Positions 43,876-55,352 of a DNA stretch of 64,000 nucleotides are shown one piece after another; position 1 is the first letter of the stretch, and every line of letters starts with the position of its first letter. Under the pieces are notes generated by a model. That model did not search any database. It had not been told where the DNA came from and saw nothing but the letters and a program-made list of their open reading frames with translations. The stretch spans positions 108,347-172,346 of the forward strand of contig LSRY02000071.1 in NCBI GenBank assembly GCA_001643675.2, written 5' to 3'. The DNA comes from Monocercomonoides exilis. Lineage: Eukaryota; Preaxostyla; Oxymonadida; Polymastigidae. The position numbers were made by a program, and so were the translations under genes.

Positions 43876-43883
43876 CCGAACTG
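43876..43883 (+). repeat. Target-site duplication, right, CCGAACTG
   Basis: Direct copy of 42,406-42,413 immediately after the right terminal inverted repeat. Confidence 0.95.
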
Positions 43884-46063
43884 CCAAATATTCTCGTATT
43901 TTCGACTTTCAAGCTAAGCAATGAAAAGTAGTTCCACACCTTTTCTCAGTCCGTAAAAATATTGTCTTGTCCTTATCAACCCAAGAAAATCCATTCGTCC
44001 AGCAACAACCGCCAATCTCCTGTTTCAGCCACTTGTCTCCATTTTCCATTCAATGCATCCACTCCAATCCCTCCAACAAATTTTCTGAAAATGTCTTCTT
44101 TCTCTTTTTTAAAAAAAGGCAGCCTTTTCAGAAAAATTGGTCACACTTCCTTCTTGTCTTTGGCATTTTCCGACTCCATGAATTTCTGCTCCATCAAAAC
44201 TCGTTTTTCGTTGCATTTCGACCCATTGCATGTTGAGTCAAAAATAACTGTGAAAATTTTCGTTAAAAAAAGCCTTCATGTTTTAATATCTGCTATTTTT
44301 AAGATAATGTTTGGCTTCCTTCCCTGTTGTTCTCCTCTTCATTAATAAAAAAAATAAATTGACTTATAATATAAATTGTCCGAATCATGACTTGGGGAAG
44401 GATACGGATGAAAATATCTTCACATTATATAGAATTATCAGAAATACATATATCCCGTGATATATATTATATTTTCAAAGCATCGGTGCTCCATGCCCTT
44501 TCTTGAACAAAAAATCACTTCATATCTTTCCAAATTCAACACCAGTCCCAGTCGCACAAGGCGCCTTCAAAAACAATAATTTAGCAAATCCACCATAAAA
44601 TATTATTGTCTGATGCCCTCCCATTAACAAAGGTAGTTTTCAGTTTTTTCTTTTTTTCAAAATTGTGACGATCGTATGCATAATTAAAGACTGGAATAGA
44701 CAAATTGTATTTTTCTCGGTACACTCCGAGTACTGACGCAAAGGCCGGCAGATGTGCAATGACGGATGTTATTTGCATTACGGCGAGGTGGTTGCGGGTG
44801 TTTTGAATTTGAAAGGGCGTTGGTGTCGGGGATGTTGGCTAATTCGATAATTGGGATTGTTTTGTGTGTTTTTTTGGGGAGAGTTGTGGAGATGAAGGGA
44901 GGACAAGAGGAAAGAAAAATTTTAGAAGATGAGGATGTTTTGCCTTTTGCTTTCAGCAGGTTGTTAGAATGTGTTTGCTATGTTTTTTGATTCTTGTGGT
45001 TTGTTGTGGATAATGTGTATTGTGGGCAGTAACGGTGGTGGCAGTGTTGCGCATTGAGGATGAAATGGATGCTAGCAGAAGAGGGTTGGTTGGGGAAGTG
45101 TGATATTTTAGAGAGAGAGAAATGGAAAATTACAATATGAAAAAATGAAATAAATCAATAGAGGAATGAAAGGGAGGAGGGGAAAAGGCGAAGAGGCAAT
45201 AGAAAGATGAAGGCTGTGGAAGTGTCGGAAATTGGCAGCAGGAGAGGGGAGCAGATGGGATGAGAAGGAAAGAGCAAAGGAAGATGGCAGAAAAATGGGG
45301 TGAATGATGGCTGAGAGAGGTGACATCTTGGGGGTTTTGGTGTTGCTGCGATGAAGCAAATGGGCAAGGTGTGGGCCGCGTGCTTTGCTGGAGGAAGGGA
45401 GAGTTGAGCGGAAAGGACAGGGAAGAGGAGGGAAGGGAAGCGGAAGGGGGGCAGTTATCATTTCTGGATGTTGACACATGAGGTGTGTGTGAATTCGATA
45501 TTTATTTGTTTATTTGTTTTTTGTTTGTTTGTTTATGGTTTTATTTTCAAAGAGATATGTGCTTTTTGTGAAAATGATTGACAAAAGTGAAGATTGATCT
45601 GGCGCGATGAGAGGATAGCACGAAATAGCATTGGAAGCATTGAGAAGTGACAGGGCTGGGAGGTCTGTTTGCGAGGTGAAGAACGGAGGAAGCAATGCTG
45701 AACAGGCTGGGGCTGGCAAGAAAAGAAGAGGAAGGAGAAGAGGAAGATTGCAAAAAGAAAGAGGTACAGTTTATTTATTAATTTTTATTTTTATAAAAAT
45801 ACTTTGTTTTTTAATTTCATATTTTTTTATATTGAAATATATTTATTTTCGTTGTCTGTTATTTTTCTTTATATTTTTTTCTGTTTTTTTATTGATACTG
45901 GAGCCCTTGCATGTGTTCAAAATATATGCGAGAAAATTGAATTTGGAAAGAAGACAGGAAATGACAACAGAAGAAAAAGAGATTCTGTGGAAAACAGTTG
46001 ACAAATAATATTGGAGTTCCGTTTCCATTTGGTGGCACTGAAGAAAAAAGATGCTTTTCTCTT

Positions 46064-47677
46064 ATGGATATCCCTTTGAGAAGCAGCGGAAGAGGCGGGA
46101 AGAGGGATTTTGAATTTATTAAATATTTTGCCAGATTGCTCCAAGAGGCAGAGGAAGAGAAGACAGCGTCGAAGATAGTATTTTTGTGTGTGAGTTGCAC
46201 TTCTCTTCTTTTTGCCAATTTTTTATCATCTCCCTCTTCACCCCTTATATCTCTTTCTCATTTGACATTTTTCAACATATCAACAGCAAATGAGGCATGT
46301 TCACCTTCAACCACAATGTCAACCCAAGCTACATGTCTGATGAGCAGCTGCTCATTTACGTCTGTTTGTGATGCATATGATGGCGGGATTGTCCCTTCCA
46401 TCAACAATCCCTTTACCTCTCTGACAGCTTCAAACACCTCTTTTATTAAATGTTGTCGGGCAAGGAATGTTTTATGTGAAGGAACTTCAGATGGAAAGTT
46501 GACTCCAGAGAGGCAAAATACAACAGATAATGGAGCGAATAAATTTGTTTGGTGTGAATGGAATGGATCGAAGACGACAGGAGAAAGTGACTCGTATGCT
46601 GATGGAATATCGAGTGGAGGTGCAATTTGGATGTACAACAAGGGAAATGGAGAGCTCTCTGTTTCACGTTGTCTGTTTAATAATTGCTTTGCATACAGCC
46701 GTGGAGGTGGAATTATGTGCAACACAATCAATTCTGTGTATATCGAAAATAATGTGTTCAATGCGTGTACAGCTCAAAACCAACATGGAGGCGGAATGTA
46801 TGCCAGCTCTATTTCATCATGTGCTCGGATCAGTGATTGTGAATTCCGGAATTGCAAGGCATCAAGCTATGGAGGAGGATTAATATTGCAATCATTTCAG
46901 GTATCTGGAACAGGATGCATTGAAACAGAAAGTGGAGAAGGGGAAAGTGCGTGTGTGTTTGACTGCAATTTCACTTCATGCTCGGTTGTTAATTCTGTTG
47001 GTGGAGGGATGTGGTGTAACACTGTTCCAGTTGCATTCAAAATGAGGAGCATACAGTTCATTTCATGTTCGGCGCGACAAGAGGGAGGAGGATTATGCTT
47101 CAGACCAGAAAAAACAGAAAAACCAGTCAATGGAACTTATTGTTATTTTTTGTTCTTTCATGAATGCAATTGCAGGGATGCAACTAATCCATACGGGCAT
47201 GATGTTGAGTATGTCGATACATACAATCTGTATTTGGGTTCAGGAAATCCGTTTCATGAATGTTACACCACAAACACAAACGATAAGAGGATCTGCTTTG
47301 CATTCAATTATGCTGATGCAGGTGCTTGGTCATATCAACACACAGAAAAGATGGATTGGCTAAAGGATAAGACGATATATGTTTCTGTTGGTGGAGATGA
47401 TAATTTTGAGTTGTGTGGGTCAAATGAATCAAATCCGTGTCTGACAGTGAAGAAAGCGTTTGAGATGTGTGAGGTGCAGATAAGCTTGTCAGTCACGATG
47501 ATGGAAGGGAATCACACAAGCGAAGCAACAACGATTGATATTGGATCAAAGAAGATTTCGGTCATTGGGAAAGGGAGGACGGAGAGTTCGATTGGAACAG
47601 AAGCTGTTTTTCCCTTATTCAACAATTTTCATCTTCTTCCTCTTCTTCGCTTTCTTCGTTATTCTCGTCAATTTTAA
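46064..47677 (+). CDS. gene6, right copy: Pmp-like beta-helix repeat protein, 3'-truncated
   Basis: 537 codons from the first ATG; the frame is open upstream to 45,998 (TTG). Same leader and first repeats as the left copy (linker GKLTPERQ, segment NKGNGELSV), but from ISCSARQEGGGL on it carries its own sequence (RDATNPYGHDVEYV) and a type B cassette (LKDKTIYVSVGGDDNFELCG). This is probably the ancestral state of gene6, because it resembles gene3 in this part and lacks gene5-specific bases. It ends after SSIGTEAVF with a non-native tail. Confidence 0.66.
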   Translation: MDIPLRSSGRGGKRDFEFIKYFARLLQEAEEEKTASKIVFLCVSCTSLLFANFLSSPSSPLISLSHLTFFNISTANEACSPSTTMSTQATCLMSSCSFTSVCDAYDGGIVPSINNPFTSLTASNTSFIKCCRARNVLCEGTSDGKLTPERQNTTDNGANKFVWCEWNGSKTTGESDSYADGISSGGAIWMYNKGNGELSVSRCLFNNCFAYSRGGGIMCNTINSVYIENNVFNACTAQNQHGGGMYASSISSCARISDCEFRNCKASSYGGGLILQSFQVSGTGCIETESGEGESACVFDCNFTSCSVVNSVGGGMWCNTVPVAFKMRSIQFISCSARQEGGGLCFRPEKTEKPVNGTYCYFLFFHECNCRDATNPYGHDVEYVDTYNLYLGSGNPFHECYTTNTNDKRICFAFNYADAGAWSYQHTEKMDWLKDKTIYVSVGGDDNFELCGSNESNPCLTVKKAFEMCEVQISLSVTMMEGNHTSEATTIDIGSKKISVIGKGRTESSIGTEAVFPLFNNFHLLPLLRFLRYSRQF

Positions 47678-48484
47678 ACATTTTGGTTGCATGAATTGTT
47701 CGAGTGCGAGCGAAGCTGAGATTGGAAATGAGCACAATTTTGGAGCAGAAGAGAAGCAATGCTATTGGCTGTGATACTGGCAGCTGAGACATAGCAGATG
47801 GGTTTTGCAAGCAGAAAGGAGCAATATTTTGAAAGACAAAAGATGATGATGAAGAAGAATATGTAAATGAAGTGTGATTATTTTTGAAGCTCATGAAATA
47901 AAAATGTTTCTTTTTCAATTTTTCTTTTTCAATTTTTCAAATATTTTCTTTTAATGATATTGGAATGTTTGCACAAATTCCCAATGCCAATGCACTCGCA
48001 AGGAATATGGAAAGATGGCGTTTTGACATTTTTGCTCAGCAAAAGGTTCAACGGTTTTTGTATAGATAAAGGAAAATGCGGGCTCAACAATGGAAACGAA
48101 TAGAAGAGGAGTCCTTTTATTGCTTTGTGAGGCATATAGTGCAATCATGCCAAAAGAAAAGAGAAAAAAAGAAAAAAACTGATGAAATGACAGAAGAAGG
48201 AGTCTGACGAGAGATTGAGAAGAAGAAATATTTTTTTTGGAACTTCGATTGAAAGAGAAAGTTTTATGAAAATCTGTGAATGAGAAGAAAGAAGGGAAAG
48301 AGAAGATGGATTATATGATTTTGAGGGATGCTTGAGGAAAAATAGAAAGAAAGAAGAAGAGGAAGAAATATTTATATGAGAGAGTTGTGGAACTCATCAG
48401 TTGAGATGAAGAGGGCAGGGCTGGTGGTTGGGGGTGAGTGGAAGGAAGGGGAGTGTGGTTGTGGTGAGAGGGTGTGTTGTGGGA
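47678..48484 (+). other. Region between gene6 and gene5 (right copy)
   Basis: Mirror of 28,596-29,402. It includes a copy of the dispersed motif at 47,961-48,020 (starting TGGAATGTTTGCAC, with AGGAATATGGAAAG) after an AT-rich tract, and the purine-rich leader of gene5. No separate gene is supported. Confidence 0.4.
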
Positions 48485-50311
48485 ATGGGGAAGGATGATG
48501 GGGCAGGGGCATTTGATGTGAGTGGGAGCATTGGGGTGTTGACAAACATTACATTGAAAGGGTGGGGAAGAGGGAGAGAGATCTATTCAGGCAGGCTGTT
48601 TGGAGGGAAGGGACATGGAAGGGAGAAGAGTGGAGATGAAGAAAAAGGAGGAGAAGGAGGAGAAAGAGGAAGAGGAAAAGGAAGAGAAGGAGATGGAGAT
48701 GGAGAAGGCATTGAAGGGAGTATTTCAGTGAGTGAATCACATTTCTCTTCTTTTTGTGTCTCATCAGCCCCATTCCTGTCATCCCCTTCTATTCCCCTAA
48801 TGTCCCTCTCCAAACTCACTTTTTTCAACATCTCGACAGCAAATGATGCATGTTCACCTTCAACAACTACGTCAACCCAAGCCTCATGTTTGATGAGCAG
48901 TTGCTCATTTTCGTCTGTTTGTGATGCATATGATGGCGGGATTGTTCCTTCTCTGAACAGCCCCTTGGCTTCCTTATCTGTTTCGAACACATCATTCGTT
49001 GGATGTTGTCGGACAAGAAATGTTGTATGTGAAGGAAATGCAGATAATAAGAAACAGCCAGGGAGACAGAACACAACAGCCAATGGAGCTAATTCATTCA
49101 CTTGGTGCGAGTGGAACGGATCGAAGACAACAGGAGAAGTTAGCTCATACACCGATGGCTCTTCGAATGGTGGAGCAATCTGCATGTTCAGCTTATCGTC
49201 TGGAACGCTTTCAGTGAAATGCTGTTCGTTCAGTGGATGTGAAGCGTATTATTCGGGAGGAGGCATTCATTGCTACAACATCAAATCGGTTGATATTACA
49301 AATAACACATTCGACTCGTGCACTGCTCGAACATGGATTGGAGGAGGGATATGTGTTTATACAACTTCAACATGCACTCGAATCAGCGAATGTGAATTTC
49401 GGAGTTGTCAGGCTTCTGGCTATGGAGGAGGGCTTTATCTTAATGATTTCAAGGTTTCAGGAACAGGATTCATTCCAACAGAAAATGGAGAAGGGGAGAG
49501 TGCGTGCGTGTTTGACTGCTGTTTCACTTCATGCTCAATTACAAATAATTATGGTGGAGGCATGTATTGCGCTTCTGTTCCTGCCACGCAATTCAAAATG
49601 AGGAGCATTCAGTTTATTTCTTGCTCTGCAACTGCATATGGCGGAGGTTTAAGATTGTATCCGAATAGACAAACATCGCAAAATGATATTATTTATTGCT
49701 ATTTCCTTTTCTTCCATGAATGCAAATGCTCGGCCAATCCTCCATTCGGCCATGATATTGCATATGCAGATTATCACAAACAATTTTTGGATTCTGGTAA
49801 TCCGTTTTACGAGTGCTATACTACAAATGCTGATGATAGGAGAATGTTTTATGAACACTATGATGGTACTAATTGGATCCACAAGCACACCGAAAAGTGG
49901 AATTGGCTGAAAAGAGGGATTCTCAATCGGTTTGTGGCGGTGAGCGGAGGAAACGCAGAAGAGTTATGTGGACTGGATGAGTCAAGTGCATGCCGAACCA
50001 TTGGTGTTGCAGTCAGTCGGAGCGTGATCCAGGTGAGCCTGTCAGTCACACTGATGGAAGGGAATCACACAAGCGAGACAACAACAATTGAGATTGGATC
50101 GAAGAAAATTTCAGTCATTGGGAAAGGGAGGACGGAGAGTTCGATTGGAACAGGAGCCCTTTCATCATCATCAGCAGTAGGAACGTTGTTCAGTGTGACG
50201 ACAGGTCATCTTGGTTTATTGCACATGGAGGTTGATTGCAACTCAAGTGCAAGTCCTTCGCCGAGTGTGGTTGTTTTTTATGAAAGTGAAATATATTCAT
50301 TAGAATTTTAA
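48485..50311 (+). CDS. gene5, right copy: Pmp-like beta-helix repeat protein, 3'-truncated
   Basis: 608 codons from ATG, mirror of 26,769-28,595. Protein differences from the left copy include a Cys to Phe change in VSGTGFIPTENG, which removes an otherwise invariant family cysteine. There is also a Tyr to Asp change in the Gly/Glu linker, and a block of changes in the type A cassette (GNAEELCGLDESSAC, GVAVSRS) that matches the tract found in left-arm gene6. It ends after SPSVVV in unrelated sequence. Confidence 0.65.
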   Translation: MGKDDGAGAFDVSGSIGVLTNITLKGWGRGREIYSGRLFGGKGHGREKSGDEEKGGEGGERGRGKGREGDGDGEGIEGSISVSESHFSSFCVSSAPFLSSPSIPLMSLSKLTFFNISTANDACSPSTTTSTQASCLMSSCSFSSVCDAYDGGIVPSLNSPLASLSVSNTSFVGCCRTRNVVCEGNADNKKQPGRQNTTANGANSFTWCEWNGSKTTGEVSSYTDGSSNGGAICMFSLSSGTLSVKCCSFSGCEAYYSGGGIHCYNIKSVDITNNTFDSCTARTWIGGGICVYTTSTCTRISECEFRSCQASGYGGGLYLNDFKVSGTGFIPTENGEGESACVFDCCFTSCSITNNYGGGMYCASVPATQFKMRSIQFISCSATAYGGGLRLYPNRQTSQNDIIYCYFLFFHECKCSANPPFGHDIAYADYHKQFLDSGNPFYECYTTNADDRRMFYEHYDGTNWIHKHTEKWNWLKRGILNRFVAVSGGNAEELCGLDESSACRTIGVAVSRSVIQVSLSVTLMEGNHTSETTTIEIGSKKISVIGKGRTESSIGTGALSSSSAVGTLFSVTTGHLGLLHMEVDCNSSASPSPSVVVFYESEIYSLEF

Positions 50312-50846
50312 AGTAATTTTGTCAAATGAGAAATGGAGAAAGACAATGTCTCAAAAGTTGCATGTTATTTGTTTGATTTTTTGTATTTGTTATATTCATA
50401 TTTCGTTGTGTTTTGTTTTCAAATGCATATTGTTTTCATTTCATTATAATTTTTATGGATTTTTTGCGAGATGGAAAAAAGAAATAATTTTTCAAAAATT
50501 CAAATATTTGTTATTTTTTCAAGAATAAATGAAAAAGAAGAAAAGAAGAAAAACCTCTTCAATGCCATTTTTTCATTTCTTGAAAAGAGAAAAGATTGTT
50601 GAAAAAGTAATATTGAAAATAATTCTTTTTCATGAAATATTCATCATCTTGTGAATATTACTCATAAAGAATGAAATTCTTATGCCTAACAAAAAATCTT
50701 TTTCACCTTCAACAGAATAATCTCATTTCTTGTATTTTTTGTTTAAATCATTATCTTTTTTACTCATTTGTTTGTTTGTTTTATTGAATTTTCAAATATG
50801 ATCTTTCATTTCTTTTTTCATCAAAGAAGAGATATTTGAAAAAAAT

Positions 50847-51086
50847 GGGTAATTCTTTTTGAAAAGTCGCAAATGTTAAATTTTCAAATAAATCAAAAAC
50901 TTCATATTTGGCTCAAATTTTCGTTGGCATACACCAAACTTCACTAATATGGAATGTATTTAAGGATGATGCTATTTCACACATTCGAAAGAAGATTCAT
51001 AAGTGGAAACGAAAATTTGAACACAATATGAAATTTTTGAATTATTTGAAAATTAAACATTTGCGACTTTTCAAAATGAATGACCC
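50847..51086 (+). mobile_element. 240-bp MITE, right arm only
   Basis: Terminal inverted repeats of about 38 bp. It starts GGGTAATTCTTTTTGAAAAG and the complement of its end starts GGGTCATTCATTTTGAAAAG, both continuing TCGCAAATGTT. It is flanked by AAAT (50,843-50,846 and 51,087-51,090). The left arm near 26,229 has the uninterrupted site with one AAAT. Inside are short frames without meaning. The superfamily is not determined. Confidence 0.85.
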
Positions 51087-52891
51087 AAATTATTCCTGTT
51101 TTCAATGGGAAAAAATAAAGTTATAAAATTGTTTCTTGTTTCTTAAATTTTTTTTAACATGTGAATTCAAAGAAGGACGAAAAAAAATAACGGATGAATT
51201 TAAAGACAGAACGAAAATTTTCAATATTATCAGAATTTTGATTAATATTTCAGACTTTATGACATATTATTGTTTTGTTCAAAAAAAACATGCACATTCC
51301 GAGTTTTCTTTTTCTTTTCTTTTTATTCAAACATCAATTGAATTGTGTTCATGAAAAAATAACTTTTTCTAAAAACAATCAAAAAATAGTAATGATGCGG
51401 ATTCATTTGAATGAAGCTGTTTTTGTTGAATAACAATCCAGCATGAGAATTGTGGTTTCAAAAATAATCACCCAAAAAATCTGGCTGAATCTTTCATTGA
51501 GTTGAAAATGTTTTCTGTGATTTGTTTGTGATTATTTGAAGGGATTGAGTGTTTTTGCTTTTTTCACTTCTTTTCGAACACTCAACTGAAACGCAAGGGC
51601 TCAATCAAAATAAAACGATTAAATTGGGGAAAGCATTCAAATGAGAATATTTATAATTGTTTTTTAAATCAAAACATTTTTCGGAGAATGTGTCATTTTC
51701 TGATTCGCAGTTATTTGCAAAAGAATTTTAACAAAAGTGTCACATGTTTTCAAATTATTGTTTTCCAAACACACATTGTCATTGAAAGACAGAAAAGATC
51801 ATTCAAGATTTTTATTGAAATAATGGATTGATTTCAAAGAATTTGTGACAAATTGTTGATTCCAAAATATTGATAGGAAAAATGTGAAATCAAAAAGAAT
51901 CACCCACACTCCAATAAAAAAGAAAAATCGATCTGATTGGTATGACTTTTTCTTTTGAATAACAAATGTGTGAATGTGTGTTGAGTCCTTCAAAGGAAAT
52001 CTTCATTTTCTGTGAAACAATCATTTTTGTGAAACCACAAATATTTCCAGACATCAATTCAGGTGCAAAACAAATATCCGACTTCATTTAGAATGTTGAT
52101 TTTCAAGCATTTTTTTCACAATTCATCATAACTTCTCTTCTCCAAATAAACTCAACATTCTGGCTGGAAATCATGAATAAATTTCTTTTTCATGTTTGTT
52201 ATGAAATACAAGAATTTTGATGAAATATTGTTTGGAAACAAGGAATATGTGTTTTTCAAACAATTTTTATTTTAAGTGTTTTTTTAAAAACTATAAATTT
52301 TATTCACTATTCGTATTTTTTATAAAAAAGTGATTGAAGTTCCATCCTTTATCTCATATTTCTTTCTGTCATTCATTCTCCATGTCATTGACCGAACTGA
52401 AATAATGTTTCAACCTTGAAGAGATAATACTACTGAACTCGACGGAGTACAAAATTTCAATTTCTTTTGGATATTAAAAAGGAAATGTGTTCTCGGTTCA
52501 ATAAATCATTCAAATCAAATAGATTTTGACTTTTAAATTCTAATCAGTTTATTCTTCTTTTTGAAGTGAATTTTAATGAATCACTGTTATTCTTTCAAAT
52601 CAAAAAATGAAAAATATGATTTTTTTTGTTCAAATCAACAAGATATTTAGACAAAGAGTTTTTGATATCACGGTTTGCGGATTCACTGTTATCTTGTCCA
52701 AATTCCTTGAAATGATATTTATTTCGAATTTTTCAAATATATTTTTTCAAAAAGAAACGATTCAAAACTCGCCTTTTGCAACAAAACAACTATCAACAAT
52801 AATCACAATTAATAATAATTTATTATCTTTATTTTTTGTTGAATTCAAGTTGATTGATTGTTTTTTTCTAATTTATTGATCGAAATATAAG

Positions 52892-53233
52892 TTGGAATGT
52901 GATTTTGTGAGAACAAAACTTATTTTTTTTCTCCAGAAACACCGAATACTTCTTGAGCAACGATGTGACATCGCGAGCAGAATGGAGAGGCTTGCCAGGT
53001 GCTTCATTACCGAAAATGACATGTCTTTTTTGGAACGAACAATGAACAGTTTTGCATCGAAATCACTAACTTTCCTCATTCTGTTTGTTCCAGCAGTTGT
53101 TCCACAAAAAGACACTCGCAGTTGCTGGGCATCCACCAACAGAGTCTGGCGCACGAGCAGCTTCAGCGAATCTTTCCATTTTGTGTTTTGTGTGAAAGGA
53201 GGGGAAACGACAAGAAACGAGATGTTTTCATGA
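52892..53233 (+). CDS. Hypothetical protein fragment, 113 codons (right copy)
   Basis: Counterpart of 24,086-24,427 with about ten amino-acid differences, mostly non-conservative (HSYWAP versus RSCWAS). That number of replacements between recent copies suggests the frame is not under strong selection. The minus strand is open over 52,873-53,310 as well. Confidence 0.28.
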   Translation: MECDFVRTKLIFFLQKHRILLEQRCDIASRMERLARCFITENDMSFLERTMNSFASKSLTFLILFVPAVVPQKDTRSCWASTNRVWRTSSFSESFHFVFCVKGGETTRNEMFS

Positions 53234-53625
53234 ACACTCAAGATTGAGTGCGATTGCTCGAAATACTGGTTGCATATTGCCAAACATGAATCCTGCCACA
53301 TGGATTTCATGCACTATTTTTTTTGGACAACAACCGATGCAGTATTTGAATTTATTATTTTTTTTACAAAACATTGCAGAACTGAATCCCTCACAAATCA
53401 CGTGGAATGAGAATATTTGGAGTATTGCTACATGATCAAGCGTATATCCGATATTTTCTCTTCGATGTCTTTGCCGACTTGAGCCGATGACGATTTTTTG
53501 GTTGCTTGTCACAATTTCTCCGTTGATTTGAACAAAGCGATTTGTTTGTCTCCAAAAATGAGCGAAATGCAATAATTCGTATCATGGATTGAGCTGATGA
53601 AGCTTTTCGCAAGCATTTTTGCAGA

Positions 53626-54060
53626 TTGAGTCTTGATGATTTTTCACTGATCCTTTTTGAGTTATTCACCGTTCCCTCCAAAGAAGCGTTATTGGAGCCT
53701 CGGAACATGATTTTCGACCAAGCATATTATTGTCCTCCTACAAAGAAATTCTACATATTTCTTCACCACATTCATTGTCTTACCACCAATTTCAGCCTCA
53801 GTGGAGAAACTCTACCAAAGAAACGATATGAAAAGACAACGAGACTGCCATTTGCCATTCAATCAATGATGAACATCCTTCCCCTGCCATCATTGGTTCT
53901 ATTTGATTGCAGCATTTGTTGGAATACGAAGCCATCTTCAACAACAACATCATCATTCTTCACTGATTCACACAAAAAAGTTCTTATAACGAAAATGAAA
54001 TTATTTCTTCGTTGTTTGTTTCAATCACATTTCAATGACAGATCAGAAGAAGGCGATTGA
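53626..54060 (+). CDS. Hypothetical protein, 144 codons (right copy)
   Basis: Protein identical to 23,260-23,694. The surrounding 1 kb (to about 54,565) is also identical to the left arm, although the arms differ on both sides, so the identity more likely reflects a conversion patch than protein constraint. Confidence 0.3.
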   Translation: MSLDDFSLILFELFTVPSKEALLEPRNMIFDQAYYCPPTKKFYIFLHHIHCLTTNFSLSGETLPKKRYEKTTRLPFAIQSMMNILPLPSLVLFDCSICWNTKPSSTTTSSFFTDSHKKVLITKMKLFLRCLFQSHFNDRSEEGD

Positions 54061-54823
54061 GGCAGAGAGATGAATGAAGAGCGTTATTCGCTAATTGCTT
54101 TCTTTATTGAGGAGGAAACAGCCAAGCAATTTGGATGAAGAAATGAAGATGGGATGAAATATTCATTTGATATTTGCAATGGAAGGGGGAAAATGGGTGA
54201 AGAGACATTCAAATTGATGATGTTTGAAGGTTTGTTTGTTTGTTTTATTGATTAATTGATTTATTTATCTTTTTTTGATCAATTGATTTTTCATCAGAAA
54301 AGAGGGAAAAGAAGAAGAAAAGCACAATTTTCACGATTTTTCTTTTCAACATGGGTATCTTTTTTTTCAAAGGCAAGAAATGAATTCTTGATGAGGAATT
54401 GAGCGCCAATTTGTTGCATTGGGAAAGGAAGAGGTGTTTGTGTGTGTGCGTGTGTGTGGCCATCTGAGACAGCAAGGGGGATAAGCAGAGCAGAAGAAGG
54501 CTGTGTGCTTTGTCAGATAGAAGATGCGAATGATTTGAGATGCAACTGCGAAACAGGAGAAACATAAAGAGAGAAAGAGAGAAAGAGAGAAAAAGAGAGA
54601 AAAAGAAAGAAATTTGTCATTTTGAGAAGTGGCCAATTGGAAGAGATGAGGCTCAGCTGTTGTGCTGTCTGTTGGTGTTGGCATTGGAGTTGGTGTTGGT
54701 GTGGAAGAAGCACTTGCGAAATAATGACGAATTTATCTTCTGAGTGTGAGGATATCATCATTTGCTTCATCAATTTCGATGGTATTTAAATATTCTTATA
54801 ATTTTTATTCTTTTTTTCTTTGA

Positions 54824-55123
54824 TTATTTTCGAATTAGATTTTTTCTTTTTTCATTTTTGTCAAACAGATTTTTGTTTTTGGCTTTCGCCAACATTATTT
54901 GATCAACAGATTGAATTTTATTATCACGCATGTTTATATTTTCAGCCAGCCGATGCATCGAATAGCCATTTGGAGCTGAAAAGCTTTCCTTGAAAATGGA
55001 CAATCCTATTTCTCCATGACATTCAACATTATTTTCTTTTGTTTTCTCCTTTGTTTTGATTTTTTGTTTTTTCTCACACAGTATGTCGTTCAATCGACAC
55101 GTGTTGTCCCAATCAATTTTCAT
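54824..55123 (-). CDS. Small hypothetical Lys/Asn-rich protein (right copy)
   Basis: Counterpart of 22,206-22,505: 99 codons, same length and frame, a few substitutions (WNN to WDN, NIC to NMR). Function unknown. Confidence 0.3.
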   Translation of the reverse strand: MKIDWDNTCRLNDILCEKKQKIKTKEKTKENNVECHGEIGLSIFKESFSAPNGYSMHRLAENINMRDNKIQSVDQIMLAKAKNKNLFDKNEKRKNLIRK

Positions 55124-55352
55124 CCAATAAAGAAAAAGTTAAAAAAAAAATATCATTGTTATTCACTTTAATTTGATAAAAGAACAATAATAAAAGATAA
55201 CACAAGGAAACAAAATGAAAGAAAAGGAAAAGAAAGAATAAAAAAATTGAGATGAGGATGAAGAAGAAGATGAGGAATAAAAAGAGGGATAAAAAGCTTT
55301 TTTTGAACAAATAAAAATTATTGATGAAAAAGTTGGAAAGAACAAATGAATA

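Larger units (their letters stand above)
41355..45997. other. Divergent region between gene7 (-) and gene6 (+), right copy
   Basis: Mirror of 31,080-34,254, with the Merlin transposon at 42,414-43,875 added. 44.7-45.7 kb is G/A-rich on the plus strand. A frame at 45,631-46,008 joins a basic Gly/Arg/Lys-rich upstream segment (GKKRRGRRRGRLQKER) to a downstream one through an AT-rich, intron-like tract (GTACAG at about 45,763). The 3' splice site consensus is poor here. No complete host gene is evident. Confidence 0.42.
38099..50846 (-). repeat. Palindrome 2, right near-identical arm
   Basis: Mirror of about 26,220-37,515, enlarged by 1,470 bp because of the Merlin element and its target duplication. 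It ends, as a near-identical arm, at a 240-bp MITE insertion. Beyond it, matching to the left arm continues with lower and patchy identity to the end of the window. Confidence 0.88.
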
